Source of the DNA: HKCCE3408 sp039183205
GTDB taxonomy: Bacteria > Pseudomonadota > Alphaproteobacteria > Rhodobacterales > Rhodobacteraceae
Direction of reading: 5' to 3'
Length of the DNA: 64,000 nucleotides
NCBI GenBank assembly: GCA_039183205.1
Contig: JBCDBR010000013.1
Location: 1 to 64,000 of the forward strand
How positions within the stretch are numbered: position 1 is the stretch's first letter; every line of letters starts with the position of its first letter. Made by a program: the position numbers and the translations under genes. This document shows positions 8,763 to 16,822 of this stretch, piece after piece. Under the pieces are notes generated by a model, which saw nothing but the letters and a program-made list of their open reading frames with translations, was not told the DNA's origin and ran no database searches.

Positions 8763-9218
8763 ATGGAGATAGAAGTATTGATCGAGGAGGCCGCTTGGGT
8801 GGACCTAGAGCGGCTCGCGAAGTCCGCTTGTCCTGCGGCGCTGAAGGCGGTCGACTTGGACGCTGATCGATACAGTGTCTCGATCTTGGGTTGTGACGAC
8901 GACCGAATTGCTGGTTTGAACGCCGAATTCCGTGGCAAACCGACCCCGACAAATGTGCTGTCGTGGCCGTCGTCCGACTGGCATCCGCCCGCGCCGCCCA
9001 AGCCGGGGGAGCTTGGCGACATTGCCATAGCCCACGGCATCTGTGCGCGCGAAGCCGCCGAGCAAGGGAAAACCCTCGACGACCACCTGACGCATCTGCT
9101 CATTCATGCGACCTTACATTTGATCGGTTATGATCATGAAACTGACGCAGACGCCGCTATAATGGAATCACTAGAGACCGCCGCGCTTGCAACATTGGGT
9201 ATCGGTGACCCATATTAA
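8763..9218 (+). CDS. ybeY: Endoribonuclease YbeY
   Basis: Single-strand-specific metallo-endoribonuclease used in 16S rRNA 3'-end maturation and ribosome quality control. The 151-residue protein has the zinc site HATLHLIGYDH, with His115, His119 and His125 as ligands (numbered from ATG 8763). An in-frame TTG at 8739 overlaps the end of phoH, but ATG 8763 gives the usual N-terminus that begins directly with the first beta strand (MEIEVLIEE). The protein is at the short end of the family and follows phoH as in most proteobacteria. Confidence 0.93.
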   Translation: MEIEVLIEEAAWVDLERLAKSACPAALKAVDLDADRYSVSILGCDDDRIAGLNAEFRGKPTPTNVLSWPSSDWHPPAPPKPGELGDIAIAHGICAREAAEQGKTLDDHLTHLLIHATLHLIGYDHETDADAAIMESLETAALATLGIGDPY

Positions 9219-9261
9219 GGAGGCAGACCATTTTTGCGGTCCGTACATTTGGAAAGGAGCC

Positions 9262-10134
9262 ATGAGCTCGACCTCTGATCCGTCGTCTACAGCCGCGCAA
9301 CGCGCGCAAGTCGACCTAGACGCCGAACCTCCTAGGCCGGGTTTCTTCGCCCGCCTGTTTGGCCCACGCCCACAAGAAACCGCGATACTGGCGGAAAACG
9401 TGCCCGCGCGCCGCGCAACGGCCTCGGTCGGGCTTTTGAACCTGCGCCGGATGAAGGTCGATGAAGTGTCCATCCCGCGGGCAGAAATCACGGCGGTGGC
9501 CTGCGACATTTCGCTGGCCGACCTGGTGCAGGTCTTTCGTGAAAGCGGCAAGACGCGGCTGCCGGTTTATGACGAAACGCTTGATAGCCCGCTCGGGATG
9601 GTCCATCTCAAAGATGTGGCCATGGCACACGGCTTTAACGGCGCTGCGCCAGATTTCGACGTCCGCGAAACATTGCGGCCGCTGCTTTTCGCGCCGCCGT
9701 CGATGCCAATCGGTGTGCTGCTGACAAAGATGCAGGCCGACCGCACCCATATGGCCTTGGTCATCGATGAATATGGAGGCGTCGATGGCCTGGTCACGAT
9801 CGAGGACCTTATCGAACAAGTGATCGGTGAGATCGAAGACGAACACGACGTTGAAGAAGATCAGCCTTGGACCCGGGAGGCCTCTGGCGCCTATCTTGCC
9901 CTGGCGCGCGCACCTTTGGATGAATTTGAGGCTGAGACGGGCCTGCATCTGAGCGATGTGACCGATGATGAAGAGGTCGATACGCTCGGCGGTCTCGTCT
10001 TCATCCTTGCCGGTCGAGTTCCTGCCCGCGGCGAGATCGTGCCGCACCCGTCTGGCGCGCAGATTGAGGTTGTTGATGCCGATCCCAGGCGGGTGAAGCG
10101 TCTTCGCGTGCGATGGCCGAAAGCTGCTGAATGA
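9262..10134 (+). CDS. corC: CBS-domain protein of the CorC/TlyC family
   Basis: Cytosolic CBS-pair protein (290 residues) of the CorC family, associated with magnesium/cobalt efflux and, in the ybeZ-ybeY neighbourhood, with membrane homeostasis. The N-terminal 70 residues are polar. A tandem CBS domain follows (about 75-195, including MVHLKDVAM and LVIDEYGGVDGLVTIEDLIEQVIGEI split over its two halves), then a C-terminal CorC_HlyC domain that ends at DPRRVKRLRVR. The start ATG 9262 has AAAGGAG 5-6 bases upstream, which rules out the longer frame. The TGA overlaps the lnt ATG by 4 bp. Confidence 0.93.
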   Translation: MSSTSDPSSTAAQRAQVDLDAEPPRPGFFARLFGPRPQETAILAENVPARRATASVGLLNLRRMKVDEVSIPRAEITAVACDISLADLVQVFRESGKTRLPVYDETLDSPLGMVHLKDVAMAHGFNGAAPDFDVRETLRPLLFAPPSMPIGVLLTKMQADRTHMALVIDEYGGVDGLVTIEDLIEQVIGEIEDEHDVEEDQPWTREASGAYLALARAPLDEFEAETGLHLSDVTDDEEVDTLGGLVFILAGRVPARGEIVPHPSGAQIEVVDADPRRVKRLRVRWPKAAE

Positions 10135-11609
10135 GCGTGTTGCCGCTGCCCCGCGCGGGGTGGCGCAATCTTGGGATCCTGGCCGTTGCAGGTGCTGTGG
10201 CAGCGCTTGGTCAGGCGCCGTTCGATTTTTGGCATGTTGGGATTTTGGGGTTTGCGGTCGGCATTGGCGGGGTGTCCTTAGCCGCACGTCCAGGGCGTGC
10301 AGCTTGGGCGTTTGGGGTCGGGTATTTTGCGATTGCATTGCACTGGATTGTTGAGCCGTTTTTGGTGGATGCCGCGCGGCACGGCTGGATGGCACCGTTC
10401 GGTCTTGCGGCGATGGCGGGTGGATTAGCGCTGTTTTGGGCCGCAGCGGGGTTCTGCGCGGCTTTTGCAAAGGGTGCTACATTTCGCGCCTTTCTATTCG
10501 CTACTGCTTTGGCCCTGGCAGAAGTTGCCCGGGCCTATATCCTTTCCGGTTTCCCATGGGCCCATCCGGGTCATATCCTGATTGATACACCAGCCTTGGG
10601 GCTGGCCCCGTTTGCTGGGCCACATGGGTTGACGATGACCGTTTTGGCGCTCGGAGCGACCTTGGCCACACTGATGGCGCGTCCGATTTGGGCTGCGAGC
10701 GTCTTTGGTGTCGTCTTTCTTGTCCTTCAGCTTTCGCCGCAACCCGCTCCTGATGCTGCGTCGGATACGGCGGCGCGTGTGCGGTTGGTGCAACCGAACG
10801 CGGCGCAACATCTAAAGTGGCGCGAAGACATGATACCCGTTTTTTTTGAACGCGGGCTTGAGCTGAGCCGCGGCGCGGATGTGGACCTGATCGTTTGGCC
10901 CGAAACAACGCTGCCGGTTCTGTTGGAGCGCTCAACGCCCTGGCGGGCGGCCATCGCTGAGGCGGCTGGTGGAGTGCCCGTCGCCGTTGGCGCGCAGCGG
11001 CTCGATAACGGCCAAGCGCGTAACTCTATGGCACTCTTGGATGGTGAAGGAGAGATCGGGCCGATCTATGACAAGCATCGCTTGGTGCCATTTGGCGAAT
11101 ACATCCCGCTGCGCTCTGTGGCCGATTTGCTGCGGTTGGACGGCTTAGCCGCGATTGCTGGCGGCGGATATTGGCCGGGCGCCGGTCCAGCCGTCGCAGA
11201 TTTCGGCCCGCGCCTCGGGCGGGCATTTCTCATGATCTGCTATGAGGCGATTTTTCCGCAATATATCCGGCAAGTTGAGCGCCCGGATTGGCAGCTACAC
11301 CTCACCAATGACGCTTGGTTCGGTACGTTCTCCGGACCCTTTCAACACCTTGCCTTGGCACGGTTGCGGGCCGCTGAATCTGGTCTGCCGGTGTTGCGTG
11401 CCGCCAATACAGGGGTGTCTGCGGCGATTGATGGGCGTGGCCAGGTCGTTGCCTCGCTAGCACTTGGTACGGCTGGCGCGCTTGATGTGGCGCTGCCACC
11501 GGCTTTGCCGCGAACGCTTTATGCACGCACCGGCGATTTGCCTGTTTTTGTACTTCTTGTTGCGGTTCTCGTAACGCTGCTAACAGTGGCGCGGAAAATG
11601 AGACATTGA
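10131..11609 (+). CDS. lnt: Apolipoprotein N-acyltransferase
   Basis: Inner-membrane enzyme that adds the third acyl chain to the N-terminal cysteine of lipoproteins, needed for sorting of many outer-membrane lipoproteins. The 492-residue protein has six or more N-terminal membrane segments (about residues 10-200), then a periplasmic carbon-nitrogen hydrolase domain with the Glu-Lys-Cys triad visible in WPETTLPV, YDKHRLVPFGEY and MICYEAIFP, and a final C-terminal membrane helix. It starts inside the corC stop (ATGA), so translation is coupled. The corC-lnt pairing is standard in proteobacteria. Confidence 0.95.
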   Translation: MSVLPLPRAGWRNLGILAVAGAVAALGQAPFDFWHVGILGFAVGIGGVSLAARPGRAAWAFGVGYFAIALHWIVEPFLVDAARHGWMAPFGLAAMAGGLALFWAAAGFCAAFAKGATFRAFLFATALALAEVARAYILSGFPWAHPGHILIDTPALGLAPFAGPHGLTMTVLALGATLATLMARPIWAASVFGVVFLVLQLSPQPAPDAASDTAARVRLVQPNAAQHLKWREDMIPVFFERGLELSRGADVDLIVWPETTLPVLLERSTPWRAAIAEAAGGVPVAVGAQRLDNGQARNSMALLDGEGEIGPIYDKHRLVPFGEYIPLRSVADLLRLDGLAAIAGGGYWPGAGPAVADFGPRLGRAFLMICYEAIFPQYIRQVERPDWQLHLTNDAWFGTFSGPFQHLALARLRAAESGLPVLRAANTGVSAAIDGRGQVVASLALGTAGALDVALPPALPRTLYARTGDLPVFVLLVAVLVTLLTVARKMRH

Positions 11610-11646
11610 ACCCGGACGCACTTGCGCTTATCGGGGACGAAACCAG

Positions 11647-11692
11647 CCCCGCAACGGCTTCCTGACGTGGGGAAAAACCAGAAACCGGAGCA
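11647..11692 (+). promoter_or_regulatory. SAM/SAH riboswitch upstream of metK
   Basis: The segment matches the small SAM/SAH riboswitch aptamer of Rhodobacterales. Stem CCCCGC (11647-11652) pairs with GTGGGG (11667-11672), enclosing the conserved core AACGGCTTCCTG (11653-11664), and GGAGCA follows at 11687-11692. GGAG is also the ribosome binding site, 7 bases before the metK ATG, and can form the pseudoknot with CTTCC (11658-11662). Ligand binding would therefore hide the ribosome binding site and lower MetK synthesis when SAM is plentiful. Confidence 0.9.
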
Positions 11693-11697
11693 CCCCC

Positions 11698-12879
11698 ATG
11701 TCTCGTGCAGATTTCATTTTCACATCAGAATCCGTTTCCGAGGGCCATCCCGATAAGGTCTGCGATCGAATTTCGGATGCGGTCCTTGATGCCTTTTTGT
11801 CCGAAGAGCCTCAGGCGCGCGTCGCCTGTGAGACCTTCGCAACCAGCGGGCTTGTTGTGATCGGCGGTGAGGTTGGGTTGTCCAACCAAGAACGGCTCAA
11901 GGATTACATGGGCCGGATCGGCCAGATCGCGCGGGATTGTATCCGGGACATCGGCTACGAGCAGGAGAAGTTCCATTGGAATACCTGTCACGTGCTCAAC
12001 TTTCTGCACGAACAAAGCTCCGATATCGCGCAAGGCGTCGATGCTGCGGAAAACAAGGATGAAGGTGCGGGCGACCAAGGCATCATGTTTGGCTACGCCA
12101 CGAATGAAACCGCAGCGCTCATGCCGGCGCCTATTCAATATGCCCATGCAATCTTGCGCCGGTTGGCCGAGGTTCGCAAAAACGGGACCGAGCCCTTGCT
12201 GCGCCCCGATGCGAAATCGCAGCTTTCAGTCCGTTATGTCGATGGCAGGCCCGTTGGTGTGACCTCAATCGTTTTATCGACGCAGCACGAAAGCGAACGC
12301 CAAAGCTCGGACGATATTCGCGATATTGTCGAGCCTTATATTCGCGAGGTTCTGCCGGATGGCTGGATTGATGCAAACACCGCATGGCACGTGAACCCGA
12401 CCGGCAAATTTGTGATCGGCGGACCGGATGGTGATGCCGGGCTGACAGGTCGCAAGATCATCGTAGATACCTATGGCGGGGCCGCGCCGCATGGCGGCGG
12501 CGCGTTTTCCGGCAAAGACCCAACAAAGGTCGACCGTTCCGCAGCCTATGCCGCGCGATATCTTGCCAAGAATGTGGTTGCCGCTGAATTGGCGGAACGC
12601 TGCACCATACAATTGTCTTACGCGATCGGCGTGTCACAACCCTTGTCGGTCTATGTCGATACCTTTGGTACAGGGGTCATACCCGACGAGAAGATTGAGC
12701 ACGCGATCCCGGGCATCTTGGACCTCAGCCCGCGCGGCATCCGCACCCATCTGGAGCTTAACCGCCCGATCTATCAGCGCACGGCGGCCTACGGCCATTT
12801 CGGGCGTGAACCCGATGCTGATGGCGGGTTTTCGTGGGAAAAAACCGATCTCGCCGAGACGCTGAAGGCCGCGGTTTAG
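11698..12879 (+). CDS. metK: S-adenosylmethionine synthase MetK
   Basis: Makes SAM from methionine and ATP in the cytosol. The 393-residue protein has the family signatures: EGHPDKVCDRISD near the N-terminus (ATP and metal binding), GAGDQGIMFGYA (the ATP-loop hexapeptide) and GGGAFSGKDPTKVDRSAAY. Length is close to the usual 384-400. The start is fixed by the SD sequence GGAG, 7 bases upstream, which is part of the SAM/SAH riboswitch, so synthesis is expected to be feedback-controlled at translation. In related genomes trmB usually follows directly; here DUF1330 and LysR genes lie between. Confidence 0.98.
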   Translation: MSRADFIFTSESVSEGHPDKVCDRISDAVLDAFLSEEPQARVACETFATSGLVVIGGEVGLSNQERLKDYMGRIGQIARDCIRDIGYEQEKFHWNTCHVLNFLHEQSSDIAQGVDAAENKDEGAGDQGIMFGYATNETAALMPAPIQYAHAILRRLAEVRKNGTEPLLRPDAKSQLSVRYVDGRPVGVTSIVLSTQHESERQSSDDIRDIVEPYIREVLPDGWIDANTAWHVNPTGKFVIGGPDGDAGLTGRKIIVDTYGGAAPHGGGAFSGKDPTKVDRSAAYAARYLAKNVVAAELAERCTIQLSYAIGVSQPLSVYVDTFGTGVIPDEKIEHAIPGILDLSPRGIRTHLELNRPIYQRTAAYGHFGREPDADGGFSWEKTDLAETLKAAV

Positions 12880-12895
12880 CCTGCGGCGGACCGCT

Positions 12896-13177
12896 TCACG
12901 CCATCAAAACGATGTCCGATGCGCCGGCATCGCGGCGCAGCGCATGCACGTCGGCAAGTTCTGGATCGTTGATCCAGGCCAACGCGGCCGCTTTGTCGGG
13001 AAAGGATAGCAACGCTGCGACATCGGGCATGTCGGGGTGACCGTCAAGCTGGGTTGTTTCGGCCGTTGCCGCCTCCACTTTGCCGCCATGTCGTGCCAAT
13101 GCATCGCTTGCCACGTCGCGGTAGGCGGAGAGTTTTTCGGGGTTTTTGACCATGAGTTTTGCGTATGCATAGACCAT
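12896..13177 (-). CDS. DUF1330 family protein
   Basis: A small 93-residue cytosolic protein of the DUF1330 (dimeric alpha/beta barrel, ferredoxin-like) family, with the typical opening MVYAYAKLMVKNPEKL, the GGKVEAA strand and the FPDKAAALAWINDPE helix. Biochemical function of the family is unknown. ATG 13177 is chosen over an upstream in-frame start because the domain begins there and AAAGG lies about 7-8 bases upstream. It is transcribed divergently from the LysR-type regulator at 13277, so that regulator probably controls it; the shared 99-base spacer holds a pair of direct repeats. Confidence 0.85.
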   Translation of the reverse strand: MVYAYAKLMVKNPEKLSAYRDVASDALARHGGKVEAATAETTQLDGHPDMPDVAALLSFPDKAAALAWINDPELADVHALRRDAGASDIVLMA

Positions 13178-13230
13178 GTGGTGACCTTTCCTTTGCTGTT
13201 GCTCATTCGACATTAACGGCGCCGCAGGCC

Positions 13231-13278
13231 TGCGAAAACGCGTGCATATGCATCATGAGCATGCAAAAACGCTTGTAT
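13231..13278. promoter_or_regulatory. Pair of direct repeats in the DUF1330/LysR divergent promoter
   Basis: Two copies of TGCRAAAACGCKTGYAT (14 of 17 bases identical) lie at 13231-13247 and 13262-13278, exactly 31 bp (about three helical turns) apart. The second copy reaches into the ATG of the LysR gene. This is a plausible binding site for the regulator itself, acting on its own gene and on the divergent DUF1330 gene. The role is inferred from position and spacing only. Confidence 0.4.
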
Positions 13279-14149
13279 GAATTTGGCCTGGGACGACATC
13301 AGAACGATTGGCTTTTTGGTTGAAACCGGATCGCTGGCTGGGGCCGGCGCGGCCTTGGGGATTAACTACACCACCGTTGCCCGCCGCATCGCACGCGCCG
13401 AGGCAGCTCTGGGTGAGACGTTGTTTGAGCGGCTTGCCGATGGCTACCAGCCAACCGATGCGGCGCGGCTCATTGCCGGACACGCGGAAAAAATGGCCCG
13501 CGAAGAGGATCAGTTGCTGCGCCGGTTGAGCGCCCGCGGCGACCGGCTTGAGGGCCCGCTTACGGTGACAGCGCCGCAACTGTTGATCGCTTATGAATTG
13601 GCGCCGGTGCTCACGCGGTTTTCCGCGCTTCATCCGCAGATAGAGCTGACCGTGAAGGCGACGAACGACATTCTGGATCTGTCGCGGCGCGAAGCGGACC
13701 TCGCGATCCGCATCAGTCGCGAACCGGGCGACACCCTCAAAGGCATGCGCCTTGCGGAACAGCAGACAGCGAGCTTTGCCAGCCCGGACTGGGCGCGCCG
13801 GATCGAAGCTGACCCCCAGGGCATGATCGACTGGGTGGTTTTCGCCGCGATGCCATCCCTGCCCGATATCGTGATGCATGCGTATCCCGGATCGCGGGTC
13901 AGGTATCGCTTTGACGATATGGGTGTGTTGCTGAGCGCGGCCGAAGCCGGGCTGGGTGTTGTCCGCTGCCCGATGTTCTTGGGCCGTACCTTGCCGGGGC
14001 TCGTGCAGGTGCCGCTGCTGCCACCGCAATCCTATGCCGAGATTTGGGTGGTGGCACATACCGATTTATGGGCCGCGCCGCGTGTCGCGGCGTTCCGGGA
14101 TGTTTTGGTTCCGCATATGCGGTCCCGCCGCGCCCATTTTGTCGCCTGA
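13277..14149 (+). CDS. LysR-family transcriptional regulator
   Basis: A 290-residue LTTR with an N-terminal winged helix-turn-helix (residues 1-60; helix pair GSLAGAGAALGINYTTVARRIARAEAAL) and a C-terminal periplasmic-binding-protein-like effector domain (about 90-290). It belongs to the subgroup whose recognition helix reads TTVARRI, common in alphaproteobacteria. Its effector is unknown. It is divergent from the DUF1330 gene with direct repeats between them. No good ribosome binding site is seen before ATG 13277, but the N-terminus fits the family closely. It is probably an insertion between metK and trmB. Confidence 0.92.
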   Translation: MNLAWDDIRTIGFLVETGSLAGAGAALGINYTTVARRIARAEAALGETLFERLADGYQPTDAARLIAGHAEKMAREEDQLLRRLSARGDRLEGPLTVTAPQLLIAYELAPVLTRFSALHPQIELTVKATNDILDLSRREADLAIRISREPGDTLKGMRLAEQQTASFASPDWARRIEADPQGMIDWVVFAAMPSLPDIVMHAYPGSRVRYRFDDMGVLLSAAEAGLGVVRCPMFLGRTLPGLVQVPLLPPQSYAEIWVVAHTDLWAAPRVAAFRDVLVPHMRSRRAHFVA

Positions 14150-14191
14150 GGGCCATTGAGTGGGCTGGGCCTGGGCGCTAGAGCCAAGCGC

Positions 14192-14896
14192 ATGACCCAT
14201 CGCGCCACACGTCCGCACCGGAATTTCTATGGTCGCCGCAAAGGCAAACATTTGCGTGACACCCAAGAGATGTACTTGGCGGAGGATCTCATGGCTTTAT
14301 CCCCAGGGCCCGTCACTTGGGACGCCAATCCGGACCGCACCCCGCTTGATCTTGTTGACGTCTTCGGCAACCGCAACGTTTGGTTGGAAATCGGGTTTGG
14401 CGGCGGCGAGCATATGGTTCACCAAGCTGCCCAGAACCCTGATGTCGGGATCATCGGCGCAGAACCCTACATTAACGGCGTCGCGATGCTTCTTGGAAAA
14501 ATCCGCAAAGCTCAACTGGACAATCTCCGCGTCCATCCGGGCGATGTCCGCGACCTATTCGACGTTTTGCCGCCGGCCAGCATTTCGCGTGCATTTCTAC
14601 TTTACCCCGACCCCTGGCCAAAGACACGGCACCATCGCCGGCGATTTGTCACGCCTGAGCACCTGGTGCCGCTCGCGCGTGTTTTGAAACCGGGTGCTGT
14701 GTTCCGTGTGGCGACCGATATCCCGGATTATGTGCGGCAGACGCTGATCGAAGTTGGAAAGGGCCCGTTTGACTGGCTTGCCGAGCGTCCCACCGATTGG
14801 CGAGAGCCTTGGCCGAATTGGAACAGCACCCGCTACGAACTGAAGGCTCTCCGTGACGGGCGCGTCCCGCACTATCTGACCTTCCGGCGCCGTTAA
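14192..14896 (+). CDS. trmB: tRNA (guanine-N7-)-methyltransferase TrmB
   Basis: SAM-dependent enzyme forming m7G46 in the variable loop of tRNAs. The 234-residue protein shows the SAM-binding motif EIGFGGGEHM, the family signature LYPDPWPKTRHHRRRF, and a C-terminal TRYELKALRDGR segment, all typical of TrmB. ATG 14192 is preferred because it gives the usual basic N-terminus (MTHRATRPHRNFYGRRKG); an in-frame TTG at 14156 is an alternative. It follows the LysR gene closely and would in many relatives sit beside metK. Confidence 0.95.
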   Translation: MTHRATRPHRNFYGRRKGKHLRDTQEMYLAEDLMALSPGPVTWDANPDRTPLDLVDVFGNRNVWLEIGFGGGEHMVHQAAQNPDVGIIGAEPYINGVAMLLGKIRKAQLDNLRVHPGDVRDLFDVLPPASISRAFLLYPDPWPKTRHHRRRFVTPEHLVPLARVLKPGAVFRVATDIPDYVRQTLIEVGKGPFDWLAERPTDWREPWPNWNSTRYELKALRDGRVPHYLTFRRR

Positions 14897-14966
14897 TTGG
14901 AATAGGCCCTGGCTCTTGCCCGACGCGGTTGATATCGCATGCGGATTGGATATGGGGAGACGACGC

Positions 14967-16313
14967 ATGGCATCGCATGGTGTGCCAAGCCCATTGGACG
15001 CGGTCAAATCCGGAGCGCTGCGCGGACAGGCGGATGTTCCGGGCGACAAATCTGTCAGCCATCGGAGCTTGATCTTAGGTGCGCTCTCGGTTGGAGAGAC
15101 GCGAATTTCGGGCTTGCTCGAAGCGCAGGATGTGCTTGATACCGCCCGCGCCATAGAGGCCTTTGGCGCCGACGTTGTCCACCACGGCCCCGGTGAATGG
15201 TCGGTACATGGGGTCGGCACAGGAGGTTTTTCGGAACCTGAAACCGTGATCGATTGCGGCAACTCGGGAACCGGCGTGCGCCTGATCATGGGGGCCATGG
15301 CGACAACTCCGATCACGGCGACTTTCACAGGGGATGCCAGCCTCAACAGCCGCCCGATGGCGCGTATCACTGAGCCGATGGAGCTTTTTGGCGCGCGTTC
15401 GGTGGGCCGGGTCGGTGGACGCCTGCCGCTGACAATCGTGGGCGCGGCTGATCCGGTCCCGATTGAATATCGAACCCCCGTGGCATCGGCGCAGATCAAA
15501 TCCGCGATTCTGCTGGCCGGGCTCAACGCGCCTGGCCAAACCGTTGTGATTGAGGCTGAGGCCACGCGCGATCACACCGAACGTATGTTGCAGGGCTTTG
15601 GCGCCCACGTGACGACAGAGATCACCGCCGAAGGTCGCGTGATCACACTGACAGGGCAGCCTGAACTTCAGGCCCAGCGCATTGCGGTCCCTCGGGATCC
15701 CAGCTCAGCCGCGTTTCCGGTTTGCGCCGCGCTCATCACCGAAGGGTCAGACATCCTTGTCCCTGGCATCGGGCTCAACCCCACGCGCGCCGGGCTCTAT
15801 GCGACCTTGCAGGATATGGGCGCTGATCTGACATTTGAGAACCCGCGCGAGGAAGGCGCCGAGCCGGTGGCAGATCTGCGGGCCCGCTTTTCGCCGGAAA
15901 TGCGCGGCATCGACGTCCCGGCAGAACGCGCCGCTTCGATGATCGACGAATATCCCGTTTTGTCGGTTGTGGCCGCCAACGCGCACGGCCGCACGTTTAT
16001 GCCCGGCGTCCGAGAATTGCGGATCAAAGAAAGCGACCGGATCGCCGCCATGTCGGATGGTTTGCGGGCCGCCGGTGTCGGGGTCGAGGACGGGCCGGAT
16101 TGGTGGGCTGTCGACGGTAAGGGTCCCGGCAGTGTGTCGGGCGGGATAACGGCGATGACGCATTTAGACCACCGGATTGCGATGTCCTTTTTAGTCTTGG
16201 GGCTAAGTGCCCGAAATCGGATCGGGATCAATGATGCCGGTCCGATCGCGACAAGCTTTCCCGCCTTTCAGGCGTTGATGCGCGGTTTAGGGGCGGAATT
16301 CGCGCCACGTTAA
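14967..16313 (+). CDS. aroA: 3-phosphoshikimate 1-carboxyvinyltransferase (EPSP synthase), class II type
   Basis: Sixth step of the shikimate pathway: transfers enolpyruvyl from PEP to shikimate-3-phosphate. The start ATG 14967 has GGGGAGA about 6 bases upstream. The 448-residue protein carries all four motifs used to define class II (CP4-like) EPSP synthases: GDKS (26-29), SAQIK (174-178), RDHTE (201-205) and NPTR (271-274). It also has CGNSGTGVRL (97-106) and RIKESDRIAAM. At the position equivalent to CP4 Ala100 / E. coli Gly96, it has glycine (Gly101). Conventional neighbours cmk and rpsA follow, as in many alphaproteobacteria. Confidence 0.96.
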   Translation: MASHGVPSPLDAVKSGALRGQADVPGDKSVSHRSLILGALSVGETRISGLLEAQDVLDTARAIEAFGADVVHHGPGEWSVHGVGTGGFSEPETVIDCGNSGTGVRLIMGAMATTPITATFTGDASLNSRPMARITEPMELFGARSVGRVGGRLPLTIVGAADPVPIEYRTPVASAQIKSAILLAGLNAPGQTVVIEAEATRDHTERMLQGFGAHVTTEITAEGRVITLTGQPELQAQRIAVPRDPSSAAFPVCAALITEGSDILVPGIGLNPTRAGLYATLQDMGADLTFENPREEGAEPVADLRARFSPEMRGIDVPAERAASMIDEYPVLSVVAANAHGRTFMPGVRELRIKESDRIAAMSDGLRAAGVGVEDGPDWWAVDGKGPGSVSGGITAMTHLDHRIAMSFLVLGLSARNRIGINDAGPIATSFPAFQALMRGLGAEFAPR

Positions 16314-16339
16314 GGGCGCTCGGCCGTATGAGGCGGACG

Positions 16340-16747
16340 ATGGGGGATGTGTGTGGCAGCTGTTTGTGCGGCGCGGTGCGCTACACGGTTTCAGGTCCCC
16401 TGCGGCCGGTGATTGCCTGCCATTGCACGCAATGCCGCAAAACGTCGGGTCATCATGTGGCAGCCACCTCCGTCCCGCGCGCGATGATCGATATCGAAGG
16501 TGCCGTCACCTGGTTTGCCTCGTCAAAGACAGCCAAGCGCGGATTTTGCCCCACCTGCGGGTCAAACCTGTTTTGGGATGGCGGCGGGGAAGATGTGTCC
16601 ATCTTTGCCGGCACCCTGGACGGGGATCCCGGCATTCGCCTGGCCGGCCACATCTATTGCAACGACAAAGGCGCTTATTATGAAATTGAGGGTGAGGTGC
16701 CGAAGGCCGGGGGCGCTGACGCGCGGCTGACCACCCGTTTGCGGTGA
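16340..16747 (+). CDS. GFA/CENP-V domain protein (Gfa-like)
   Basis: A 135-residue member of the GFA family (Mss4-like zinc fold). Zinc-binding cysteines are visible in three groups: CGSCLCG near the start, CHCTQCRKTSG around residue 30, and CPTCGS around residue 67. The family was named for glutathione-dependent formaldehyde-activating enzyme, but most members have no proven activity, so a formaldehyde role should not be assumed. ATG 16340 has GAGG 6 bases upstream; an ATG at 16328 is also in frame. It lies between aroA and cmk on the same strand and probably shares their transcript. Confidence 0.85.
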   Translation: MGDVCGSCLCGAVRYTVSGPLRPVIACHCTQCRKTSGHHVAATSVPRAMIDIEGAVTWFASSKTAKRGFCPTCGSNLFWDGGGEDVSIFAGTLDGDPGIRLAGHIYCNDKGAYYEIEGEVPKAGGADARLTTRLR

Positions 16748-16822
16748 TCGCTGGCAATCTGGCATTTGGACAGGGAAACCCGCATGATGGACCTGTACTT
16801 GGTGCAAGACAGGAGTACGCAT

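Noticed and set aside
9316..10470. 384-codon minus-strand frame opposite corC and lnt
   Set aside because: It is antisense to two conserved overlapping genes; low-complexity Arg/Gln/His composition, no start signal.
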